Positions 1 through 8,357 of a DNA stretch of 13,085 nucleotides are shown here, one piece after another. Position 1 is the stretch's first letter. Each line of letters opens with the position of its first letter. The position numbers and the translations under genes were made by a program. The stretch lies in the NCBI GenBank assembly GCA_012799265.1, contig JAAZLP010000089.1, forward strand, positions 1-13,085, written 5' to 3'. Source of the DNA: Phyllobacteriaceae bacterium (GTDB lineage: Bacteria > Pseudomonadota > Alphaproteobacteria > Rhizobiales > Devosiaceae). A model generated the notes under the pieces. The model did no database searches. It was not told the DNA's origin and worked only from the letters and a program-made list of their open reading frames with translations.

Positions 1-2388
1 AAGAAGCGCGGCAGCAAATCCGTCGTCCGCCGCGATGTCGTCCGCCTCGTCACCCCGGGCACGCTGACCGAAGACGATCACCTCGACGCCAAGAGCGCCA
101 ATTATCTCGCTGCGCTGACCATGCTGCGCCATGGCGAGACAGACTTTGCCCTCGCCTGGGCCGATGTCTCGACCGGCGAAACCTTTGTCGCCGATCTCTC
201 CGCCGAGCAGTTGGCCGATGAAATGGCCCGCATCGATCCGGCCGAGCTGCTGCTGACCGAAGCCACGCGCGCCGCGCTCAGCGAGCGCCATCTTTATGCG
301 CCCGCCTGGGCCCAGATCGCCACCATCGTCCCGGCCGAGGCCGCCGATAGCGAAGTGGCCATGCAGAACCTGCGCCAGGCCTTTTCGACGGACCAGTTCG
401 ATCCCACCGCGCTCTCCCGCGCCGCCCGCGCGGCCATGGGCGTTTTGGTGCTCTATGTCGGCGATAGCCAGAAGGGCCGTCGCGCCCCGCTGCGCGCGCC
501 GATCACCGATGCCGCCGATTCGGTCATGTCGATTGATGCGGCCACGCGCCAGAGCCTCGAAATTCTGCAGACCCAGCGCGGTCAGGCCAAGGGCTCGCTC
601 CGCCACGCCATCGACCTCACGGTCTCGGCTCCCGGCGCGCGTCTCCTCGCCAGCCGCCTTGCCGCGCCGCTCAGCGATGCCGCCGCCATCAATCATCGCC
701 TCGATGCCGTCGGGCGCCTGGTCGACGATACGCTGCTGCGCGCCAAGCTGCGCACCGAGCTCAAATCCGTGCCTGACCTCGCCCGCGCCCTCTCGCGCCT
801 CGCGCTGGAGCGCGGCGGTCCGCGCGATCTGGCTGCCATTGGCAAGGCCGTTTCAGCGGCGCTGGCGCTGGCCGATGGCTTGCGCGGGCAGGCCGATCTT
901 CCCGCCATTCTCACCCGCCTTACCGAGACCCTCGCCACCGCGCCGCGCGCGCTGGCGGCCGAATTGGCGCTTGCGCTCGATGATGAGCTGCCGCTCCTCT
1001 CGCGCGATGGTGGCTTTGTCCGCCCGGACTATGACGCAAAGCTTGATGAAGAGCGCGCGCTGGGCAGCGAAACCCGCGCTGTCGTCGCCGCGCTCCAGGC
1101 GCGCCTGATGGATGAGACCGATGTCCGGTCCCTCAAGATCAAGCACAATGGCGTTCTCGGCTTCTTTGTCGAAGTTCCCGCCAGCCACGGCACGAAACTC
1201 CTCGAGCCGCCGCACCGGGAGGTCTTCATCCATCGTCAGACGCTGGCCAATGCCATGCGCTTCACCACGACGGAGCTGGCCGAGCTCGAAGGCCGCATCG
1301 CCAAGGCGCAGGATTCCGCCCTCGCTATTGAGCACGCCATTTTCGCGCGCCTCCGCGAAGAGGTTCTGGCGCTAACGGTCGATCTCCAGACGCTCGCCGA
1401 TGCCCTGGCCGAGCTGGACGTCACCGCCGCCTTGGCTGAAGTCTCCGCCACGCGCTCATATGCGCGCCCGCGCATCGACGAGAGCCTCGCCTTCCAGATC
1501 GTTGGTGGCCGCCATCCCGTGGTCGAGCTGATGGTCGCGGCCGAAGGCCAGAGCTTTGTCGCCAATGATGCCGATCTTTCCGGCAGCGAGGAAGCCGGGG
1601 GCGGGGGCCTCTGGCTCGTGACCGGCCCGAATATGGGCGGTAAGTCGACCTTCCTCCGCCAGAACGCGCTGATCGCCATTCTCGCGCAGATGGGCTGCTA
1701 TGTGCCTGCCCAGAGCGCTCATATCGGCGTTGTCGACCGGCTCTTCTCGCGCGTCGGCGCCTCCGACGATATCGCCCATGGCCGCTCGACCTTCATGGTC
1801 GAAATGGTCGAGACCGCCGCCATCCTCAATCGCGCCACCCGCCGCTCGCTCGTCGTCCTCGACGAGATCGGCCGCGGTACCGCAACCTTCGATGGGCTCT
1901 CCATCGCCTGGGCTTCCGTCGAGGCGCTGCATGAGACCACAGGGTGCCGGGCGCTCTTTGCGACCCACTTCCATGAGCTGACTTCGCTGGCCAAAACGCT
2001 CTCCCGCGTCGCCAATGTCACCATGAAAGTGCGCGAATGGGAGGGCGAGGTCGTCTTCCTCCACGAGGTGGGACCCGGCGCCGCTGATCGTTCATATGGC
2101 ATTCAGGTTGCCCGCCTAGCCGGCTTACCGTCGCCGGTAATCACTCGTGCCAAACAAGTTTTGGATATTCTCGAACAACGCTCCACCGGCACCGCCCCTT
2201 CCCGCCAAAAGGCCAGCGTGCTAGACGATTTGCCACTCTTTGCGCACCAACCCGCCCCGGCGCCAAAGGGCAAGGACCCCGTTCACGAAGCCCTCGATGC
2301 CATTCGCCCCGACGAAATGACGCCCAGACAAGCCATCGAGGCTCTTTATCAGCTGAAGAAAACCCGTGATGATGCTCGCCGAGACTGA
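1..2388 (+). CDS. mutS: DNA mismatch repair protein MutS (5' end outside window)
   Basis: MutS binds mismatched DNA as a dimer and uses ATP to recruit MutL. The reading frame is open from base 1, so the first ATG visible (121) is internal; 795 codons are present. What is missing is roughly the first 100 or more residues of the mismatch-binding domain, including the Phe-x-Glu wedge. Residues 15-21 of the visible part (RLVTPGT) are a hallmark of the end of domain I. Connector, core and clamp regions follow. The C-terminal ATPase shows the Walker A loop GPNMGGKST (bases 1624-1650), the STFMVEM signature, Walker B with LDEIGRGT (Asp-Glu codons at 1861-1866) and the ATHFHEL switch (from 1960). A DLPLF segment (2227-2241) resembles a beta-clamp-binding peptide, and the tail TPRQAIEALYQLK matches the usual C-terminal oligomerisation helix. 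The last 23 bases overlap glnD. A few codons rare in GC-rich genomes (CTA, TTA) occur near 2116-2127, but the protein stays family-like. Identity is certain. Confidence 0.97.
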   Translation, partial: KKRGSKSVVRRDVVRLVTPGTLTEDDHLDAKSANYLAALTMLRHGETDFALAWADVSTGETFVADLSAEQLADEMARIDPAELLLTEATRAALSERHLYAPAWAQIATIVPAEAADSEVAMQNLRQAFSTDQFDPTALSRAARAAMGVLVLYVGDSQKGRRAPLRAPITDAADSVMSIDAATRQSLEILQTQRGQAKGSLRHAIDLTVSAPGARLLASRLAAPLSDAAAINHRLDAVGRLVDDTLLRAKLRTELKSVPDLARALSRLALERGGPRDLAAIGKAVSAALALADGLRGQADLPAILTRLTETLATAPRALAAELALALDDELPLLSRDGGFVRPDYDAKLDEERALGSETRAVVAALQARLMDETDVRSLKIKHNGVLGFFVEVPASHGTKLLEPPHREVFIHRQTLANAMRFTTTELAELEGRIAKAQDSALAIEHAIFARLREEVLALTVDLQTLADALAELDVTAALAEVSATRSYARPRIDESLAFQIVGGRHPVVELMVAAEGQSFVANDADLSGSEEAGGGGLWLVTGPNMGGKSTFLRQNALIAILAQMGCYVPAQSAHIGVVDRLFSRVGASDDIAHGRSTFMVEMVETAAILNRATRRSLVVLDEIGRGTATFDGLSIAWASVEALHETTGCRALFATHFHELTSLAKTLSRVANVTMKVREWEGEVVFLHEVGPGAADRSYGIQVARLAGLPSPVITRAKQVLDILEQRSTGTAPSRQKASVLDDLPLFAHQPAPAPKGKDPVHEALDAIRPDEMTPRQAIEALYQLKKTRDDARRD

Positions 2389-5167
2389 GCCGAAAACCAA
2401 AAAGGCACAGTTCGCGCTCAAGACCGCAGACGTGATCGTTGCGGAGCTCAATGCTCTCGTTGGCGATGAATCCCCCAAGGCGCCAGCCACGCGCGCCCGC
2501 ATCCTTGCCCACATTCGTCAGACGCTCGCCGAGGCCCGCGCCGCTGCCGAGGCTGATCTTCTCGCGACCGGCAAAGGCACCCGCTGCGCGCAGAATATCT
2601 CGGCCGCGCAGGACGAGATTATCGTTGCGGTGCATACCTTTGCGACGACCAAAGTCTACCCAGTGACCAACCCATCAGGCGCGGAAGCCATCGCGCTATC
2701 TGCGGTCGGCGGTTATGGCCGCGGCACGCTCGCGCCGGGCTCGGACATCGATCTCCTCTTCATCCTGCCCTATAAGCAGACCCCGTGGGGCGAGCAGGTC
2801 ACCGAATATATCCTCTATATGCTCTGGGACCTTGGCCAGAAGGTTGGCCACGCCGTACGCTCGGTGGATGAATGCATCCGCATGGCCCGCGCCGACATGA
2901 CCGTGCGCACGGCAACGCTCGAGGCGCGCTATCTCACCGGCGACAAGGCGCTTTTTGAGCAACTGGTCCAGCGCTTTGAAACCGAGATCATGCCCAAGAC
3001 GGGCCCGGAGTTCATCGCCGCCAAAATGGCCGAACGCGACGAGCGGCACAAGCAGATGGGCAATACCCGCTATGTGGTCGAGCCCAATATCAAGGACGGC
3101 AAAGGCGGCTTACGCGACCTCAACACCTTGTTCTGGATCGGAAAATACTTCTACCAGGTCAAGACCAGCCACGAGCTGGTCGGCAAGGGCGTGTTGAACG
3201 CGGCCGAATATCGCCTCTTCTCCCGTGCCGAGGATTTCCTTTGGGCAGTACGCTGCCATCTCCATTTCCTCACCGGCCGCGCCGACGAAAAACTCACCTT
3301 TGACGTCCAGCCAGACCTGGCGCGCCGCATGGGTTATGAGCAGCGCCTGGGCATGCTCGGGGTCGAGCGCTTCATGAAGCGTTACTTCCTCGTGGCCAAG
3401 GATGTTGGCGACCTCACCCGCATCATCTGCGCCAGCCTCGAATTCCGTCATGCCAAGGACATGGACATTGTGGGCCGCGTTCTCGCGCCCTTCCGGACCG
3501 GCAAGACTAAGATCAAGGGCGAGAACGCCTTTGTCATCGATAATGGCCGTCTCAATATTGCCGCGCCCGATGTCTTCGAAAAGGACCCGGTCAATCTCAT
3601 CCGCATGTTCATGGTCGCCGGGCGCGAGGAACTGCTGTTCCATCCCGACGCCATCAAGGTCATCCGCGACAATCTTCGGTTGATCGACTCCAGGCTTTGT
3701 AATGACGCCAAGGCCAACGCCCATTTCCTGACCATCCTGACCAGCCCGCTCTATGTTGAGCGCATTCTGCGGCAGATGAATGAGAGCGGCGTGCTGGGCA
3801 AGTTCGTGCCCGATTTCGGCAAGATCGTCGCCCTGATGCAGTTCAACATGTATCACCACTATACGGTGGACGAGCATCTGATCCGCGCTGTCGGCGTCAT
3901 GGCCAAAATCGCCAATGGCGGCCTGCGCAATGAATTGCCGCTGACCCATGAACTGCTGCCGCAGCTCAATGACACCCGCCTCCTCTATGTGGCGCTATTC
4001 CTCCACGATATCGCCAAGGGACGACCGGAGGATCACTCAATCGCAGGCGCGCGTATCGCGCGAAAGCTTTGCCCCCGTTTTGGACTGACTCCGGCAGAGA
4101 CCGACACCGTTGCATGGCTCATCGAATATCACCTGCTGATGAGCGAAATCGCCCAGGCACGCGATATCCAGGATCCGGAAACCGCCAAGTCCTTCGGCGA
4201 TATTGTTCAGTCGCCGCAGCGTCTCGCGCTGCTGATGATCCTTACCGCCTGCGATATCCGCGCCGTTGGGCCGGGCACCTGGACCGGCTGGAAGGGCAGC
4301 CTGCTGCGCGCGCTCTATTACGCGACCGAGCCCCTGCTGTCCGGTGGCCACAGTCAGGTCAGTCATTCCGACCGGATCAACCAGGCCAAGTCCGCTCTGG
4401 CGCAGGCCCTCGACACCTGGGCGCCCGCCGACATCGAAGACTATTCCGCGCGCCACTACGACCATTACTGGCTGCGCGCCGAGCCGGAACTGCAGGTCGT
4501 CCACGCCAGGATGATCCAGAATGCGGATCAGTCCGGCCAGCCCTTTGCCGGCTCGATCCGGGTCAAGGCCTTCGAGGGCATCACCGAAGTCAGCTTCTAT
4601 ACCCCCGACCACCCGCGCCTCCTCTCGCTCATCGCCGGCGCCTGCACGATGCAGGATGCTTCCATCATTGGCGCGCAGATTTTCTCGACCCGCGACGGCC
4701 GCGCCATCGACACCTTCCGCCTGCGCCGCTCTTTTACCTCAGACGAGGACGAGAAGGTCCGCGCGACGCGCATCATCGACACGGTCAAGCAGCTCCTCCA
4801 GGGCAAGCGCACCGTATTGATCGATCTGGGCAAGGAAAGCCGGCATAACAAACGCCTTAAACCCTTCGCCCTCCCGGCGCAGGTCGTCGTTTCCAATGCT
4901 ATCTCGGAAAAGTTCACCGTGATCGAGGTCTCGGGTCTCGACCGCATCGGCCTCCTCTATGCGCTGACGCGCGAGATTTCCGATCTCAACCTTACCATCG
5001 GCTCGGCCCATATCGGTACCTATGGCGAAAAGGCCGTCGACGTCTTCTACGTCACCGACCTGACGGGTCAGAAAATCCACGTCAAAGCGCGCCAGAAGAA
5101 GATTCACGACGCGCTGATGGGCGTCTTCGAGCGGAAGGTCCAGGACAAGAAGAGTTCCAATGGCTGA
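2369..5167 (+). CDS. glnD: Bifunctional [PII] uridylyltransferase / uridylyl-removing enzyme GlnD
   Basis: GlnD is the cytoplasmic glutamine sensor. It uridylylates PII proteins (GlnB/GlnK) when glutamine is low and removes UMP when glutamine is high, which controls glutamine synthetase and nitrogen genes. About 932 residues, normal for alphaproteobacteria. The nucleotidyltransferase domain has GGYGRG (114-119) and SDID (125-128), the metal-binding aspartates. A middle GlnD helical region follows. The HD hydrolase domain shows VDEH (His503) and HDIAKG (His546-Asp547). Two ACT domains close the protein, starting near 741 (VSFYTPDHPRLLSL) and 851 (VIEVSGLDRIGLL); these bind glutamine in the family. 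All catalytic motifs for both activities are intact. The start is ambiguous among GTG 2366, ATG 2369 and ATG 2372, all within the mutS 3' end and without a strong Shine-Dalgarno. This suggests translation coupled to mutS. Confidence 0.97.
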   Translation: MMLAETEPKTKKAQFALKTADVIVAELNALVGDESPKAPATRARILAHIRQTLAEARAAAEADLLATGKGTRCAQNISAAQDEIIVAVHTFATTKVYPVTNPSGAEAIALSAVGGYGRGTLAPGSDIDLLFILPYKQTPWGEQVTEYILYMLWDLGQKVGHAVRSVDECIRMARADMTVRTATLEARYLTGDKALFEQLVQRFETEIMPKTGPEFIAAKMAERDERHKQMGNTRYVVEPNIKDGKGGLRDLNTLFWIGKYFYQVKTSHELVGKGVLNAAEYRLFSRAEDFLWAVRCHLHFLTGRADEKLTFDVQPDLARRMGYEQRLGMLGVERFMKRYFLVAKDVGDLTRIICASLEFRHAKDMDIVGRVLAPFRTGKTKIKGENAFVIDNGRLNIAAPDVFEKDPVNLIRMFMVAGREELLFHPDAIKVIRDNLRLIDSRLCNDAKANAHFLTILTSPLYVERILRQMNESGVLGKFVPDFGKIVALMQFNMYHHYTVDEHLIRAVGVMAKIANGGLRNELPLTHELLPQLNDTRLLYVALFLHDIAKGRPEDHSIAGARIARKLCPRFGLTPAETDTVAWLIEYHLLMSEIAQARDIQDPETAKSFGDIVQSPQRLALLMILTACDIRAVGPGTWTGWKGSLLRALYYATEPLLSGGHSQVSHSDRINQAKSALAQALDTWAPADIEDYSARHYDHYWLRAEPELQVVHARMIQNADQSGQPFAGSIRVKAFEGITEVSFYTPDHPRLLSLIAGACTMQDASIIGAQIFSTRDGRAIDTFRLRRSFTSDEDEKVRATRIIDTVKQLLQGKRTVLIDLGKESRHNKRLKPFALPAQVVVSNAISEKFTVIEVSGLDRIGLLYALTREISDLNLTIGSAHIGTYGEKAVDVFYVTDLTGQKIHVKARQKKIHDALMGVFERKVQDKKSSNG

Positions 5168-5192
5168 GAGCGGGGCGAGGGTCCCGGCATGA
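5160..5192 (+). other. Ten-codon reading frame bridging glnD and murJ
   Basis: An ATG at 5160 lies 5 bases before the glnD stop codon (TGA 5165-5167). It opens a 10-codon frame (MAESGARVPA) whose TGA at 5190-5192 overlaps the murJ ATG as ATGA at 5189-5192. The frame touches both the upstream stop and the downstream start, so it could pass ribosomes from glnD to murJ. It has only a weak purine-rich stretch upstream (AAGAAGAG around 5147-5154). The gap is only 21 bases, so a chance frame is quite possible; no peptide function is suggested. Confidence 0.2.
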
Positions 5193-6751
5193 GCCTTTTC
5201 CGCAATTTCATGTCGGTCGGCTCGCTGACACTGGTCAGTCGCATTGCCGGCTTCGCCCGCGATGCCCTGATGGCTGCCGTGCTGGGCACAGGGCCTGCAG
5301 CCGACGCCTTCTTCGCTGCCTTCCGCTTTCCCAATCTTTTCCGTCGCCTCTTTGCCGAGGGTGCCTTCAACACCGCCTTTGTGCCGATGTTCTCCGGCGC
5401 GCTGGAGCGGGAGGGCGAGGAGGGCGCAAAGCTCCTGGCCGCGCGGATCATGAGCTGGCTGGTGGCCATGCTGGTGCTGGTCACCATCCTCGTCGAAATC
5501 TTCATGCCCCAGATCATGATCGCCTTCGTGCCGGGCTTTGTTGACGACAAGGAAAAGTTCGATCTGACGGTGCTGCTGACCCGGATCATGTTCCCTTATC
5601 TCGCCTGCATGTCGGTCATGGCGGCCTATGGGGCGATCCTCAATACGCTGGGCAAATTCTTCGCCGCCGCCTTCGCGCCGGTCCTGCTGAACCTGGTCAA
5701 CATCGCCATGCTGCTCCCGTTGGCGACGATCTGGGTGCAGGATCCGGCCAGCGCGACGATCTGGGTAGCCATTGCGACCATGGGTGGGGGTATCGCCCAA
5801 CTGGCGCTGGTGTGGAGCGCCATCGAGCGCACCGGTTTCCGGCCGGATTTCCGCTTGCCGCGGCTTGATCCCGAAGTGCGCCGTTTCTGGATCCTCGCCG
5901 TGCCGGCCATCCTTGCTGGCGGTATCACCCAGATCAATATCTTCGTCGGCACCATCATCGCCTCGGGCGCCGACAACGCCATTTCGGTCCTCGCTTACGC
6001 CGATCGGCTGTATCAATTGCCGCTCGGGATCATCGGCATTGCCATCGGCACGGTGCTGCTTCCCGAACTGAGCCGGCACATCAAGGGTGGTCGCGAAACC
6101 GAAGCGCGCGCCAGCCAGGATCAGGCCCTTTTTGTCGGCATGCTTTTGACCATGCCCGCGGCCGTGGCGTTGATTGCTCTCGCTGAGCCGATCGTGCGCG
6201 TGCTTTTCGAGCGCGGAGCCTTCACGCCATTGGCGACGGTCCAGACCGCGCAGGCGCTCATCGCCTTTTCGGCGGGCCTACCGGCCTATGTCCTGATCCG
6301 CGTGCTGCAGCCGGGCTTTTTCGCGCGGGAGGACACGATCACGCCGACCGTTTTCGCCGCGCTCAGCGTTGTCGCCAATATTGCAATTTCGATCTGGCTC
6401 TTCCCGAGCCTTCTCCATGTTGGCATCGCCATCGCTACGGCAGCCTCCGCATGGCTCAATGTGCTGCTGCTGGCGCTGACACTGGCCTTCCGTCGTCAGT
6501 TTGTCCTCACCCTGAGCCAATGGCGGGCGCAGGCGGCAATTCTGCTGATCAGCGTCATCATGGGAGGGTGTCTCTGGATTCTCGCCGATCAGGGGGCTGG
6601 CCATCTCGCGTCAGGCGTACCGCTCTGGCGCCAGGCCGGCGTCTTGGCAGCGCTCGTCGTCTTTGGCTTTGTCAGCTATTTTGTGCTGATCCATGTTTCC
6701 GGAACCCAGCGTCTCGGATCCCTGTTGCGGCGCTTGCGTCGCAGCCGATAG
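5189..6751 (+). CDS. murJ: Lipid II flippase MurJ (MviN family)
   Basis: MurJ flips undecaprenyl-linked lipid II across the inner membrane for peptidoglycan synthesis. The product is 520 residues, typical for the family, and is hydrophobic throughout with the expected pattern of about 14 membrane helices of the MOP exporter fold. The cavity arginines shown to be essential in E. coli MurJ have counterparts here: Arg18 and Arg24 (SRIAGFARD), Arg52 (NLFRRLFAEG) and Arg273 (YADRLYQLP; Arg270 in E. coli). The start ATG at 5189 has GAGGG at 5177-5181, seven bases upstream. The gene lies 21 bases after glnD and 67 before the trpS start, in the same direction, so co-transcription is likely. The C-terminus ends in an arginine-rich cytoplasmic tail (LRRLRRSR). 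No sign of disruption. Confidence 0.96.
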   Translation: MSLFRNFMSVGSLTLVSRIAGFARDALMAAVLGTGPAADAFFAAFRFPNLFRRLFAEGAFNTAFVPMFSGALEREGEEGAKLLAARIMSWLVAMLVLVTILVEIFMPQIMIAFVPGFVDDKEKFDLTVLLTRIMFPYLACMSVMAAYGAILNTLGKFFAAAFAPVLLNLVNIAMLLPLATIWVQDPASATIWVAIATMGGGIAQLALVWSAIERTGFRPDFRLPRLDPEVRRFWILAVPAILAGGITQINIFVGTIIASGADNAISVLAYADRLYQLPLGIIGIAIGTVLLPELSRHIKGGRETEARASQDQALFVGMLLTMPAAVALIALAEPIVRVLFERGAFTPLATVQTAQALIAFSAGLPAYVLIRVLQPGFFAREDTITPTVFAALSVVANIAISIWLFPSLLHVGIAIATAASAWLNVLLLALTLAFRRQFVLTLSQWRAQAAILLISVIMGGCLWILADQGAGHLASGVPLWRQAGVLAALVVFGFVSYFVLIHVSGTQRLGSLLRRLRRSR

Positions 6752-6818
6752 TTTTCAATCTGGTTTTGCCCGTATAGAACGAGCCCCAGCTTTCCGCGTT
6801 CAAGATTTGAAGTGCACC

Positions 6819-7859
6819 ATGTCGTTCAGCCCCCGCGTTTTTTCTGGCATCCAGCCGTCTGGTGATCTGCATCTGGGCAATTATCTCGGCGCCATCCGCC
6901 GTTTTGTGCCGCTGCAGGCTACGCATGAGACCATCTATTGTGTGGTCGACATGCATGCCATCACGGTCTGGCAGGAGCCCGAAGCGCTGCGTCGCGCAAC
7001 GCGCGAAGTCGCCGCTGCCTTTATCGCGGCCGGCATCGACCCCAAGCGCTCGATCATTTTCAACCAGTCCCAGGTGCCCCAGCACGCTGAACTGGCCTGG
7101 GTGTTCAACTGCATTGCGCGCATCGGCTGGATGAACCGCATGACGCAGTTCAAGGACAAGGCCGGCAAGAACTCGGAAAATGTTTCGCTGGGTCTTCTGG
7201 CTTACCCATCGCTGATGGCCGCTGACATTCTGCTCTATAAGGCAACCCAGGTGCCGGTTGGTGACGACCAGAAGCAGCATCTTGAGCTGACCCGCGACAT
7301 TGCCGCCAAGTTCAACAATGATTATGCCGCCAGCATCAAGGAACAGGGCCTCGGCACTGAGGAAGGCCAGTTCTTCCCCATTACGGATCCGCTGATCGCC
7401 GGTCCCGCCACGCGCATCATGAGCCTTCGCGATGGCACCAAGAAGATGAGCAAGTCTGATCCGTCCGATCAGTCGCGCATTTCTCTGCTCGACGATGCCG
7501 ATGCCATCGCCAAGAAGATCAAGAAGGCCACCACCGACCCAGCGGAACTGCCGGGCGATGTGGAAGGGCTGGCGGGTCGTCCCGAAGCCGACAACCTTGT
7601 GGGCATCTATGCTGCCCTTTCCGACAAGTCCAAGCAGGACGTGCTGGCCGAATTCGGTGGTTCTGGCTGGGGCAAGTTCAAGCCGGCGCTCGCCGAACTC
7701 GCGGTCTCCGTCCTGGCCCCCATGAATGGTGAGATGCGTCGTCTGCTCGATGACCCGGCCACGATTGACGCTGTTCTGCGCGATGGCGCTGAACGCGCAG
7801 GAGCGATTGCCGAGAAGACGATGAACGAGGTACGCTCGATCATCGGTTTCATTCGCTGA
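6819..7859 (+). CDS. trpS: Tryptophanyl-tRNA synthetase
   Basis: This class I aminoacyl-tRNA synthetase charges tRNA-Trp with tryptophan in the cytoplasm. The 346-residue product has the usual bacterial length. The Rossmann catalytic core begins at once with SGIQPSG and the HIGH-type motif HLGN at residues 18-21. The KMSKS loop is at 209-213 (KMSKSDPS). The central PSLMAADILLY and VGDDQKQHLELTRD segments are typical TrpRS signatures around the active site and dimer interface. I chose ATG 6819 because bacterial TrpRS proteins start about ten residues before SGIQPSG; the same frame is open upstream to ATG 6693, but that would overlap murJ. The Shine-Dalgarno is weak (GAAG at 6809-6812). The 67-base gap after murJ holds a TATAGA at 6773-6778 but no good -35 box, so I see no convincing separate promoter. 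Confidence 0.96.
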   Translation: MSFSPRVFSGIQPSGDLHLGNYLGAIRRFVPLQATHETIYCVVDMHAITVWQEPEALRRATREVAAAFIAAGIDPKRSIIFNQSQVPQHAELAWVFNCIARIGWMNRMTQFKDKAGKNSENVSLGLLAYPSLMAADILLYKATQVPVGDDQKQHLELTRDIAAKFNNDYAASIKEQGLGTEEGQFFPITDPLIAGPATRIMSLRDGTKKMSKSDPSDQSRISLLDDADAIAKKIKKATTDPAELPGDVEGLAGRPEADNLVGIYAALSDKSKQDVLAEFGGSGWGKFKPALAELAVSVLAPMNGEMRRLLDDPATIDAVLRDGAERAGAIAEKTMNEVRSIIGFIR

Positions 7860-7877
7860 TACGGACCGGAGGCACTC

Positions 7878-8351
7878 ATGGTTTCTGAGATCGAATACAG
7901 GCGCAAGTTCCTCGTTCTGATCGATGAGACCGAAGAATGCGATCGCGCGCTCACCTTTGCCGCCTGGCGCACCAAGCGCACGGGCGGCACCGTGGTGCTG
8001 ATGAGCGTCGTCCCGGCACCGGAATTTATTGGCATGGGTGTCGAGGCCGTTCTCCGCGCAGAGGCGGTGGAAGAGGCCGAGCGCAACCTCGACAAGCGTC
8101 TTGCCCGCGTGCGCGCCATTGGCGATGTGCGGGCTGAGACCGTCGTGCGCGAAGGCAGCGCGCCTGAACAGATCGAAAACGTCATCGCCAAGGATAGCGA
8201 TATCGCCATTCTGGTCCTGGCGACGTCGAAGGCGAGCGAAGGCCCCGGTCCACTGGTGACCCATTTCGCCAATCGCGCGCATCTGCTGCCCATTCCGCTC
8301 ACCATCGTGCCGGGCCACATGAGCGACGACGAAATCATTGCTATCTGCTGA
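7878..8351 (+). CDS. Universal stress protein (UspA family)
   Basis: A 157-residue single-domain protein with the universal stress fold. The first beta strand is at 10-16 (KFLVLIDE), followed by the helix over the nucleotide site (CDRALTFAAWR). A second strand, VVLMSVV, is at 39-45, then a long charged helix (55-80) and a late strand IAILVLAT at 109-116. In ATP-binding family members the loop after that strand reads G-2x-G-9x-G-S/T. Here residues 115-145 (ATSKASEGPGP onward) lack that spacing, so it may not bind ATP in the usual way. The role is probably stress-related but the partner is unknown. ATG 7878 is preceded by a strong GGAGG (7868-7872, five-base spacing) and lies 18 bases after trpS, so it is likely the last gene of this transcription unit. 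The 3' end is convergent with the next gene, only 6 bases away, with no clear terminator between. Confidence 0.88.
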   Translation: MVSEIEYRRKFLVLIDETEECDRALTFAAWRTKRTGGTVVLMSVVPAPEFIGMGVEAVLRAEAVEEAERNLDKRLARVRAIGDVRAETVVREGSAPEQIENVIAKDSDIAILVLATSKASEGPGPLVTHFANRAHLLPIPLTIVPGHMSDDEIIAIC

Positions 8352-8357
8352 CGCAGA

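Noticed and set aside
2125..2140. Inverted repeat TTACCG-TCGC-CGGTAA inside mutS
   Set aside because: A 6-bp stem within a conserved coding segment is likely chance, with no terminator or regulatory context.
4739..6079. A 446-codon open frame on the - strand across the glnD end and murJ
   Set aside because: The translation is low-complexity, rich in His, Gly, Asp and Gln, with no recognisable domain, while the + strand genes are intact and conserved.
6693..6818. In-frame upstream extension of trpS starting at ATG 6693
   Set aside because: It would overlap murJ by 59 bases and add about 42 residues not typical of TrpRS; ATG 6819 gives the family's N-terminus.
6752..6818. Promoter for trpS using TATAGA at 6773-6778
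   Set aside because: No acceptable -35 box at 16-18 bases; the gap is short and read-through from murJ is simpler.
6672..8318. A 548-codon open frame on the - strand across trpS and the universal stress gene
   Set aside because: It is antisense to two well-conserved genes, has no family motif, and long antisense frames are expected in GC-rich coding DNA.
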